A stretch of DNA of 64,000 nucleotides. Origin: Erginobacter sp964587835 (GTDB taxonomy: Bacteria; Auribacterota; Erginobacteria; Erginobacterales; Erginobacteraceae). Positions within the stretch are counted from its first letter, which is position 1; each line of letters starts with the position of its first letter. The DNA lies in contig CAZPMN010000008.1 in assembly GCA_964587835.1 (NCBI GenBank), positions 48,849 to 112,848 on the forward strand, written 5' to 3'. Shown here in pieces: positions 38,928 to 46,462 of the stretch. Under the pieces are notes generated by a model. The model did no database searches. It was not told the DNA's origin and worked only from the letters and a program-made list of their open reading frames with translations. The position numbers were made by a program, and so were the translations under genes.

Positions 38928-40400
38928 ATGAAGCTGATTTTTGAAAAAAGCGTTCCCGGTCGGGAGGGGTATTCCCTCCCCGCCGACCAATTCGAGGAGA
39001 TTCCCCTCGACCGCTGCATCCCGGCCCAGCTGCGGGGGAAGAAGCGCGAGCTGGTCGAGGTCTCGGAAATCGAGGTGGTCCGCCACTTCACGCGGTTGAG
39101 CAAGCTCAACTACGGGATCGAGGACGGCCTCTACCCCCTCGGCTCCTGCACGATGAAGTACAACCCCAAGGTCTCCGAGGGGCTGGCCGCCCTCGATCGG
39201 TTCCTCCTCGCCCACCCCTTCGCCCCCGCCGACCTGGCCCAGGGTTCCCTGAAACTGATCTACGATCTGGGGGTGATGCTGGGCCGGATCACCGGGATGG
39301 ACGCCTTCACCCTCTCCCCCGCCGCCGGGGCTCACGGCGAGCTGACCGGCGTGCTGATTATCCGGAAGTACTTCGAGGACCGTGGTGAACGGCGCACGAA
39401 GATGCTGGTCCCCGACTCCGCCCACGGGACCAACCCCGCCTCCTCGGCGATGGCCGGATACCAAGTCGTCGAGCTGAAGTCCAGCCCGGAGGGGACGGTC
39501 GATCTCGGGGAACTGGAGAGGGCGATGGATGCGGAAACCGCCGGGATGATGCTGACCAATCCCAACACGGTCGGGATGTTCGACCCGCACATCGACCGGA
39601 TCGCCGAGATCGTCCACGGTCGGGGCGGGTTGCTCTACTACGACGGGGCCAACCTCAACGCCACCCTGGGGATTCTCCGGCCCGGGGATACCGGGTTTGA
39701 CGTCGTCCACCTCAACCTCCACAAGACCTTCGCCACCCCCCACGGCGGCGGGGGGCCCGGGGCCGGACCGGTCGGGGTGAAGGAGTTTCTCCGTCCCTTC
39801 CTCCCCTCCCCGGTGGTGGTCTTCGACGGGGAGAAGTATCGGCTGCGCGATCCGGGAGAGAAGAGTATCGGAATGGTTCGGGCCTTCATCGCCAACTTCC
39901 CGGTCCTGGTCAAGGCCTACGCCTGGATCCTCTCCCTGGGGCCGGAAGGCCTGCGGGAGGCGTCGGAAGCGGCCGTGATCAATGCCAATTACCTGCTGGC
40001 CAAGCTGAAGGATTACTACCGGCCGGCTTACGGCGGATTCTGCGCCCACGAGTGCATCCTCACCGGGCGGGACTACAAGAAGTACGGGATCAAGACCCTG
40101 GACATCGCCAAGCGCCTGATGGACTACGGCTACTACCCGCCCACCATCTATTTTCCCCACTTCAAGCCGAATGCCGAGGAGACGCTGATGGTAGAGCCCC
40201 CGGAGTCGGAGAGCCGGGAAGAGATCGACGACTTCATCGCTGTTATGATCAAAATCGCCTCGGAGGCGGAGAACAACCCTGAATTGCTCCGGGAAGCCCC
40301 CCACGTCACGCCGATCCGCCGGACTGACGACGTCCGCGCCGCCCGCCGCCCCATCCTCCACTACGACGACGAGCTGAAGCTGAAAGAAGAAGAGGGATAG
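38928..40400 (+). CDS. gcvPB: Glycine decarboxylase (P protein) subunit 2
   Basis: 490 residues. The PLP lysine is Lys266 in HLNLHKTFATPHGGGGPG, the glycine-decarboxylase signature. YGIEDGLYPLGSCTMKYNPK near residue 70 and DSAHGTNPASSAMAGYQVVE are also diagnostic. It carries the cofactor for the P protein, together with GcvPA. No Shine-Dalgarno sequence is seen before the ATG, which directly follows repeat DNA. A GC-rich C-terminus ends in Glu/Lys-rich residues. Confidence 0.95.
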   Translation: MKLIFEKSVPGREGYSLPADQFEEIPLDRCIPAQLRGKKRELVEVSEIEVVRHFTRLSKLNYGIEDGLYPLGSCTMKYNPKVSEGLAALDRFLLAHPFAPADLAQGSLKLIYDLGVMLGRITGMDAFTLSPAAGAHGELTGVLIIRKYFEDRGERRTKMLVPDSAHGTNPASSAMAGYQVVELKSSPEGTVDLGELERAMDAETAGMMLTNPNTVGMFDPHIDRIAEIVHGRGGLLYYDGANLNATLGILRPGDTGFDVVHLNLHKTFATPHGGGGPGAGPVGVKEFLRPFLPSPVVVFDGEKYRLRDPGEKSIGMVRAFIANFPVLVKAYAWILSLGPEGLREASEAAVINANYLLAKLKDYYRPAYGGFCAHECILTGRDYKKYGIKTLDIAKRLMDYGYYPPTIYFPHFKPNAEETLMVEPPESESREEIDDFIAVMIKIASEAENNPELLREAPHVTPIRRTDDVRAARRPILHYDDELKLKEEEG

Positions 40401-40467
40401 GGCCGCAAACCTGTCCCGCCGCCTCCACCTTCGGGGATGGTCAGTCCACCTTTTCCACGGACGAAGT

Positions 40468-40911
40468 TCAGGGCCGGTAGATGACGTCGAAGTGGATGAC
40501 GGTCCAGGCGATGTACGCCAGCCCCAGGAGTATCCCCGCGGGATACCCGACCAGCCAGCTGAACAGCTTGAGCCTCGGGTTGTAGAACCGCAGGCTGGTC
40601 GCCGTGGTCATCACGTTGGCCCAGACCCACCAGAAGCTGACCAGGGCGAGCAGGTAGTATCCCCAGCGCGGGTAAAGAAAGACGAGCGCGATCCCGACGA
40701 TGTTGGCGGGGCAGGATATGAAGACGTCCGCGAACGCGATTCCGAAGAACATCTTCTGCTCGTGCCAGTCGTCGGTCGAGCCGTCGGGGTTATTGAACGC
40801 TTTCCCCCGCAGGATCATCCCCTGCCAGAACCAGAGGAGGAGGGAGTAAACCCCGAACAGAGCCAGGATCACGTAGAGGACGATCCGGGGGAGAAGGGAT
40901 ATTTCCGCCAT
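40468..40911 (-). CDS. Four-helix membrane protein of unknown function
   Basis: 147 residues with four hydrophobic helices (for example IVLYVILALFGVYSLLLWFW, and YYLLALVSFWWVWANVMTTA) and short loops. A loop after helix 1 contains NNPDGSTDDWHEQK. It has no known motif. It is on the opposite strand between gcvPB and the flavin reductase gene. Its start is the ATG at 40911. A function cannot be given. Confidence 0.65.
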   Translation of the reverse strand: MAEISLLPRIVLYVILALFGVYSLLLWFWQGMILRGKAFNNPDGSTDDWHEQKMFFGIAFADVFISCPANIVGIALVFLYPRWGYYLLALVSFWWVWANVMTTATSLRFYNPRLKLFSWLVGYPAGILLGLAYIAWTVIHFDVIYRP

Positions 40912-40918
40912 TTTTGGT

Positions 40919-41199
40919 TACTCCTGCGGTGTCTGGTTATTTCCCCGGGTTAAAAAACCTTCTTCATATCCCACCCCCCGCAGCGGATCACGGTGAGGGC
41001 GTCGGCGGTCTCGGCGACGGCCAGAGATTGGTATCCGCTCATCATGCCGACTATTATATCATGTCCCCGTCCCGCCGGGAGATGAAGAGGGGGCCGGGCC
41101 CGCCGGAGTTATGTTCAGGAAGAATCCGAATAAACTGGTCTCGAAGTTCTGGGGAAAACACTTCCGGGAGATGTAGCAAAACCCTTCAGATTAGGGAAG
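40919..41199. other. Gap upstream of the membrane protein, with tiny open frames
   Basis: No confident gene is seen here. A 31-codon frame on the minus strand (41045 to 40950, MMSGYQSLAVAETADALTVI and 11 more residues) has a perfect TATAAT (41058-41053, minus strand) only seven bases ahead of its ATG. A 21-codon frame on the plus strand starts at 41111. Both may be chance or remnants. Confidence 0.3.
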
Positions 41200-41376
41200 C
41201 CAATATCCAATATCCAACAAAGAATAACCAAGGAAGAAGGAGAGGCGGAGAGATCGAGGGAATCGTCGGGCCATCTCCGCCGTCCATTCCTCCAGACCGG
41301 TCCAGGAAAGCCGGGGATGGAGGCACTTGGGAATTGGATATTCCTTGTTGGTTATTGGATATTCAAAATATATTTT
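41200..41376 (+). repeat. Long inverted repeat element CCAATATCC...GGATATTC
   Basis: The left end has CCAATATCCAATATCCAACA then AAGAATAACCAAGG; the right end has GAATTGGATATTCCTTGTTG then GTTATTGGATATTC, roughly its reverse complement. The middle, about 90 bases, is GC-rich. A shorter copy with the same ends is at 49866-49967. The element has no open frame and resembles a MITE. Confidence 0.72.
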
Positions 41377-41445
41377 CTCCTAAGTAATCGGATGAAATCC
41401 AGACGGAACTTTCGGAAATAACCATATTCAGAAAAGGAGGTCGCA

Positions 41446-42015
41446 ATGAAAGTATCCCTGGGGGCCAAAACCCTGGCCCCGGCCCCGGTCTACATCGTCG
41501 GCACCTACGATGAGAACGGCCGGGCCAACGCGATGGCCGCCGCCTGGGCCGGGATCTGCTGCTCGAAGCCTCCTTGCCTGGCGGTCTCCCTGCGGGAGGC
41601 CACCTATTCATATCATAATATTCTGGACCGAGAAGCCTTCACGGTGAACATTCCCGGGGAGGAACAGGCGGCCGCCGCCGATTACTTCGGCCTGGTCTCC
41701 GGGCGGGATACCGACAAGTTTGCCGCCACCGGTCTGACCGCGGCGAAGAGCGAACTGGTCGACGCCCCTTATATCGGGGAATTTCCCCTGGTCCTGGAGT
41801 GCGCGCTCTCCGGGGTCCACGAACTGGGTTTGCACACCCTCTTTGTCGGCGAGATCCGGGACGTCAAGGCGGAGGAGTCAGTTCTCGGGGAGGAGGGGGC
41901 GATCGATCTGGGCCGGCTCCGGCCCGTCATCTACTCCCCCGGGGACCGGATGTATTACGGCCTGAGCCGGAAGATCGGCCCGGCTTTCTCGATCGGTGGG
42001 AAGTACCAGGTTTAA
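41446..42015 (+). CDS. Flavin reductase-like FMN-binding protein
   Basis: 189 residues with AAAGGAGG before the ATG. The split-barrel FMN-binding fold is shown by APAPVYIVGTYDENGRANAM, then AAAWAGICCSKPPCLAVSLR and FTVNIPGEEQAAAADYFGLV with SGRDTDKF. The protein probably binds FMN and transfers electrons; partners are unknown. It is convergent with the GcvT-SHMT gene, with 21 bases between the stops, and lies inside the glycine region. Confidence 0.88.
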   Translation: MKVSLGAKTLAPAPVYIVGTYDENGRANAMAAAWAGICCSKPPCLAVSLREATYSYHNILDREAFTVNIPGEEQAAAADYFGLVSGRDTDKFAATGLTAAKSELVDAPYIGEFPLVLECALSGVHELGLHTLFVGEIRDVKAEESVLGEEGAIDLGRLRPVIYSPGDRMYYGLSRKIGPAFSIGGKYQV

Positions 42016-42036
42016 GGGATCAGGCCGCCGGCGGAC

Positions 42037-44688
42037 TCAGATCAAGGAGTGGAGCTTTTCGGCCAGCGGGGCGAAGTCGGATCCGGTAAAGCAGTAACGG
42101 AGATCGAGGAAGCGCTTCCGGAATTTTTCCACGTCCCCGCGGAGATTCCGGCCTTCCGTAACCACCGCCCGGATCATCCCGGCCAGCTCGGCGAAGTCGT
42201 CTTCCTCCATCCCGAAGCGGGTCATCTCCGAGACCCCGAGGCGTAGCCCCCCGGCGGCGGAAAAGCCCTCGTCATTGGGCCGGCCTTGGTAGTTGACAAT
42301 GATGTTGCTCTCCTCCAGTCTCCGGGCGATCTCCGGGCCTTTCCCATAGCCGACGTTGACCACCACCTGGTGGGTCTCGGTCCACCCCAGCTCGGGATCT
42401 CCGGCCACGTCCATGCCGGCGTCCTGGAGCGCCCGGGCGAAGGCCTTTGCGTTGGCGATCACCTTCGGCTGGTACTCGTCCTTAAAGGCGTTCATCTCGT
42501 AGGCAGCCAGGAGCAGGCCGAGCATCGTCCCCAGGTGATGGTTGCTGACCGAGCCGGGGAAGGTCCGGCTCTGGACCGCCTCCCAGAGCGGCCAGCGGTA
42601 GTCATCCCGGGTGTAGTCGGCGGCGACGATGCCCCGCTGGGTGCCGAAGAAGGTCTTGTGGGTGGAACCGGTGACGAAGTCGGCCCCCTCCGGGAAGGGT
42701 TCCTGGAAATGGGGTCCAACCAGCCCGAGGACGTGGGCCATATCGTACATAATCACCGATTCCGGCGAGAGTTCGTCGACCATCCGCCGGATCTCGGCCA
42801 CCGGTTCCCGGTAGAGGATAACCGACTTGCCGAGGATGATCAATTCCGGCTGGTAATCGGAAATCAGTTCCCGGCAGGCTCTTACGTCGATTTGGTAGGG
42901 GTTGTCGGGAAGAACCGGAAAGTTGACCACCGCCGGCGCTTCGGCTATCGGATCTCGGGCCACATAGTCCCTGAGCGCCCCCATCGGCTGGGAGCTCAGG
43001 TGTCCGCCCCGAATGATGTGGTGGTTCATCACCCGGCTCATCCGCCGCGGTTCGCTCTTGCGGTCGCCGAAGTTAATCCGGTGGACCATCGCCGAGAAGA
43101 GAGCGGTGTTGGCCATCTGTCCGCTGATCAGCCGGGTTTCCACCTCGCGGCAGCCGAGAAAGATCCTCAACTCCGCTTCCAAAAGTTCCTCCACCCGGCC
43201 GATGAACTCCGCCCCCTGGTAGTAGAAAATTTCGGCCTCTTCAAAGGCCTTCATCGCCTTGTGCTCGGCGTAGCGACCGGAAGGGTCCATCACCGTGAGC
43301 AGGCGGACCAGGGGGGACTCTGTCATCTCCGAGGGGATGAGGTTGACGCATTCCCGCTGCCGCCAGACGGTGTTGGCGATCGCTTCCGCTATCAGATCTT
43401 TAGCTTTTTTCTTGCCGCCGGCGGTGACCTCAGTTTTTTTTTCCGCAACGAGGTGGTCGTACCGAATCGGCCGAGCGAAGGGCGGCGCCTCACTCCGCAT
43501 ATGGTAGGGGACGATCACGGCGGCGATCCGTTTTCCCCGGCTCTCGATCTCGATCTCGTCCCCCTTGCGCAGGTCGCTGTCGACCAGGGCGAGCCCGATC
43601 GCCCGAGTTTCCTTCTCATCGACCAGGCGGCTCTCCAGGCCCTCTCCCTCCCACTTCCACTTCGGCACGGCCGTCCCGCTGGTGACGAATCCGACCGGGT
43701 TCTCCCCCCGGAATACCGGATTCCCTGGGCGGGCGATCCCCCTTCCGGTCACCGCTACCGGGCGGATGAAACGGGGGAGATCGGCGATTCGCGAGAAGTC
43801 GCCTTCCTTCCGGATCAGCCGCCGGGCTTCCCACTGCCGGCGGAGAGCCTCCCTCCCGATGAAATCGCCCTTGAGGGGGGAGAAGCTGACCGCCACGTTG
43901 GCCAGTCCGACGGCGAAGATCGGGATCTCCTTTCCTTCCGGATTGGTGCCGAACTCATGGCCGTAGAGGGGAAGCCCCGCCTCCAGCCGGAGGGTGTCCC
44001 GGGCCCCCAGCCCGATCGGGACGGCGCCTTTTTCCAGCAGGAGATCCCAGATCCCGCCCGCGCCCGGCCGGGGGATGAAGAGCTCGAAACAAAGCGGTTC
44101 GCCGGTGTAGCCGGTCCGGGCGATGAGGATTTTCGTCCCGCCGATCGTCACCGAAGAGAGGGAGTTGCGGGCCGGCTCGGGAAGGTCCCCGGCCTCGAGT
44201 AGGGAGGAGAGGATATCCTTGGCTCGGGGTCCCTGGAGGCTGACCATCGCCAACTCTTCCGTCCGGTCGGTCAGCTCGGCCTCCAGGAAGTCGGGGAGGA
44301 TGGACTGGAAATGTTTCCAGTCCTTTTCGCGGTTGGCGGCATTGACCACCAGCAGGTATTCGTCCTCAACAAAGCGGTAGAGGTAGGCGTCGTCGATTGC
44401 TCCCCCCGTTTGGTTGGGGATGATGGTGTACTGGCTCTGCCCGACCTCGAGCGCGGCCCCGTTATTGGTCAGGACGTGCTGGAGAAAGGGCAGCGCGCCG
44501 GTTCCGCGGACGGCAAAACGGCCCATATGCGAAACGTCGAAGAGACCGGCCTCCCGCCGGGTGGCTAGATGCTCCTGGACGATCCCGCCGGGGTACTGGA
44601 TCGGCATCTCCCAGCCGGCAAAATCCACCATCTTCGCCCCCAGTTGCACATGTCGGTCGTGGAAGACGGTTCTCGATAATTCGCTCAT
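42037..44688 (-). CDS. Fusion of aminomethyltransferase (GcvT) and a divergent serine hydroxymethyltransferase
   Basis: 883 residues in one uninterrupted frame, with AAGGAG before the ATG. Residues 1 to about 400 are GcvT: KMVDFAGWEMPIQYPGGIVQ, GGAIDDAYLYR with the Asp that activates folate, RTGYTGEPLCFELF, and PVGFVTSGT. A Lys-rich linker (about 415-430) leads to an SHMT-fold half, with CVNLIPSEMTES, SGQMANTALF, MYDMAHVLGLV, and GSTHKTFFGTQRG where Lys678 should bind PLP. These motifs differ in many positions from ordinary GlyA. The T part makes methylene-THF from GcvH-bound aminomethyl; the SHMT part would convert it with glycine to serine. The fusion would link both steps. Separate gcvT and glyA are absent from the window. 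Confidence 0.92.
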   Translation of the reverse strand: MSELSRTVFHDRHVQLGAKMVDFAGWEMPIQYPGGIVQEHLATRREAGLFDVSHMGRFAVRGTGALPFLQHVLTNNGAALEVGQSQYTIIPNQTGGAIDDAYLYRFVEDEYLLVVNAANREKDWKHFQSILPDFLEAELTDRTEELAMVSLQGPRAKDILSSLLEAGDLPEPARNSLSSVTIGGTKILIARTGYTGEPLCFELFIPRPGAGGIWDLLLEKGAVPIGLGARDTLRLEAGLPLYGHEFGTNPEGKEIPIFAVGLANVAVSFSPLKGDFIGREALRRQWEARRLIRKEGDFSRIADLPRFIRPVAVTGRGIARPGNPVFRGENPVGFVTSGTAVPKWKWEGEGLESRLVDEKETRAIGLALVDSDLRKGDEIEIESRGKRIAAVIVPYHMRSEAPPFARPIRYDHLVAEKKTEVTAGGKKKAKDLIAEAIANTVWRQRECVNLIPSEMTESPLVRLLTVMDPSGRYAEHKAMKAFEEAEIFYYQGAEFIGRVEELLEAELRIFLGCREVETRLISGQMANTALFSAMVHRINFGDRKSEPRRMSRVMNHHIIRGGHLSSQPMGALRDYVARDPIAEAPAVVNFPVLPDNPYQIDVRACRELISDYQPELIILGKSVILYREPVAEIRRMVDELSPESVIMYDMAHVLGLVGPHFQEPFPEGADFVTGSTHKTFFGTQRGIVAADYTRDDYRWPLWEAVQSRTFPGSVSNHHLGTMLGLLLAAYEMNAFKDEYQPKVIANAKAFARALQDAGMDVAGDPELGWTETHQVVVNVGYGKGPEIARRLEESNIIVNYQGRPNDEGFSAAGGLRLGVSEMTRFGMEEDDFAELAGMIRAVVTEGRNLRGDVEKFRKRFLDLRYCFTGSDFAPLAEKLHSLI

Positions 44689-44782
44689 TCCGGACTCCTT
44701 GGATTTTAGTGATAAAGAGTTGGCAGATTGAGATTATTCCCCTATAGTACCTACCCCAAACCGACGAGAGGTTCAAGAAAAA

Positions 44783-44866
44783 CCCAAAAGGCGCAGAGCG
44801 CAGAGAGCATAGCGCCGGGGCACTTTGCGCTATGCGCTATGCGCTTTGCCCCTGCTCTTTGCCCTT
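44783..44866 (+). repeat. GCGCAGAG/GCGCTAT repeat pair before the acyl-CoA synthetase gene
   Basis: The stretch reads AAAGGCGCAGAGCGCAGAGA and GCATAGCGCCGGGG, then CACTTTGCGCTATGCGCTAT and GCGCTTTGCCCC, with the second half roughly inverted to the first. It lies between the divergent GcvT-SHMT and synthetase genes and ends a few bases before the GGAGGA ribosome binding site. Confidence 0.65.
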
Positions 44867-44879
44867 ACGGAGGAACATC

Positions 44880-46244
44880 GTGGAAGCCCCCAGGACCAGC
44901 AACCAGCCGCGCGATCTCAACCCCCTCTTCAACGCCCGTTCGGTGGCGGTGGTGGGAGCGTCGGCCAACCCCGAGAAACTCGGTTACGAGATCCTCAACA
45001 ACCTGATCAATATGGGCTACTCCGGCCCGATCTACCCGATCAACCCCAAAGCCGACGAGATCCTCGGCCTGAAGGCCTACCCGTCGCTGAGCGATGTCGG
45101 GGAACCGATCGACCTGATCGGGGTGATCGTCCCCGGACGGCTCGCCCCTGGGGTCATCGAGGAGGCGGGCCGGGTGGGGGTGAAGAACGCGGTGGTGATC
45201 TCGGGGGGATTCCGCGAGATCGGCAACGATGAACTGGAAGCGGCCCTGGTCTCCGCCGCCCGCGCGGCCGGGGTGGGGATTATCGGCCCCAACTGCCAGG
45301 GGATCAACTATCCGGCCAACCAACTCTGCTTGAGCTGGCCCCTGGTCAGGAGAAAGGGTGGTCTGGCCTTAATCTGTCAGAGTGGGACGATCGCCGCCGC
45401 CCTGGCCGACCGGGCGGAGAAGGAGGGAATGGGAATTGCCGGGTTAGTGGCGCTGGGCAACCGCTGCGACATCGACGAGTCGGACCTGATTGACTTCTTC
45501 AGCGCCGATCCCCACACCGCCGCCATCGCCGTCTACCTGGAAGGGGTCCGGGACGGCCGGAAGTTTCTCGAGGTGGGAGCGCGGGCGGGGAAGAAGAAGC
45601 CGGTCCTGGTCCTGAAGGGGGGTAGGACCGAACGGGGGAGGAAGGCGGCCGAGTCCCACACCAAGTCGATCGCCGGGCGGGGCGAGATCTTCGACGCCGC
45701 CCTGCGCAAGGTCGGTTTCGAGAAGGTGGAGACGATCGACGAACTCTACGACTGCGCCAAGGTCCTGGCCGCCCGGGAGAAGCGTCCCGGACGTCGAGTC
45801 CAGGTCATCACCTCCTCCGGGGGGAGCGGGATCGTGGCCGTCGACGTCCTCGAGGAACAGGGTCTCGACGTCGCCCCGCTCTCCGAATTCTCCCGCCAGC
45901 GTCTGGCCGAGGTCCTCCCCCCCCACTGCGTGGTCGGCAACCCGCTCGACCTGACCGGGGATACCCCGGCCGAGCGCTACCGGGAGGCGGTCGAGGCCCT
46001 GGCCGAGACCGAGCCGGGGATCGATCTCTACCTGCTGATCTTCGGCGACCCCATCCCCCGGGCGACCGAGAACTGCCTGAAGTTGCAGGAGATGGTGGAG
46101 CGACCGATCATCGCCTGCTACATCGGCGGGGGAGAGGTGGAGGCGGTCGAGTTCCCCAAGCTCAACGGCGCCGGTATCCCGACTTTCCCCACCCCGGAAA
46201 GGGCCGCCCGCGCCGCCCGCTCCATCCTGACGGGACAGAAATGA
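44880..46244 (+). CDS. ADP-forming acyl-CoA synthetase, alpha subunit
   Basis: 454 residues from a GTG preceded by GGAGGA; upstream in-frame codons are repeat. A CoA-binding domain (ARSVAVVGASANPEKLGYEI) is followed by two succinyl-CoA-synthetase-like ligase domains (GPNCQGINYP, LICQSGTIAAALADRAEKEG). The phospho-histidine is His260 in KAAESHTKSIAGRGEI. With the beta subunit at 49.2 kb, it would convert acyl-CoA plus ADP and Pi to the acid and ATP. The alpha and beta genes flank iorAB, a layout expected for aryl-acetyl-CoA conversion. Confidence 0.92.
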   Translation: MEAPRTSNQPRDLNPLFNARSVAVVGASANPEKLGYEILNNLINMGYSGPIYPINPKADEILGLKAYPSLSDVGEPIDLIGVIVPGRLAPGVIEEAGRVGVKNAVVISGGFREIGNDELEAALVSAARAAGVGIIGPNCQGINYPANQLCLSWPLVRRKGGLALICQSGTIAAALADRAEKEGMGIAGLVALGNRCDIDESDLIDFFSADPHTAAIAVYLEGVRDGRKFLEVGARAGKKKPVLVLKGGRTERGRKAAESHTKSIAGRGEIFDAALRKVGFEKVETIDELYDCAKVLAAREKRPGRRVQVITSSGGSGIVAVDVLEEQGLDVAPLSEFSRQRLAEVLPPHCVVGNPLDLTGDTPAERYREAVEALAETEPGIDLYLLIFGDPIPRATENCLKLQEMVERPIIACYIGGGEVEAVEFPKLNGAGIPTFPTPERAARAARSILTGQK

Positions 46245-46246
46245 TT

Positions 46247-46397
46247 TTAGACAGGATAACAGGATATTTTTTGACAGGATAACAGGATAAAAAAGGATAA
46301 AGGGATAGGGTTTTCGCTTTGCTGGTTTTAAGATTTTCGAATCTGATCATCTTCTCTGCTTTTGACATATCCAGTTAATCCTGTTATCCCGTCAACA
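46247..46397 (+). repeat. ACAGGATAACAGGATA repeat element
   Basis: It begins TTTAGACAGGATAACAGGAT, repeats TTGACAGGATAACAGGATAA once more, and ends AATCCTGTTATCCCGTCAA, the inverted form. AT content is well above the neighbours. It fills the gap between the synthetase alpha stop and the iorA ribosome binding site; no gene is present. Confidence 0.68.
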
Positions 46398-46462
46398 AAC
46401 CGGGGGTGAGGTAGGGGATAACAACAGCAGAATTCCGGTCAAAACCTTCAAGGAGGAGTGGA

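Noticed and set aside
41111..41176. 21-codon plus-strand frame MFRKNPNKLVSKFWGKHFRE
   Set aside because: Too short to support, with the only GGAG two bases from the ATG.
42286..44202. Plus-strand open frame of 638 codons opposite GcvT-SHMT
   Set aside because: Antisense shadow of a gene with clear enzyme motifs; no start signal or recognisable domain.
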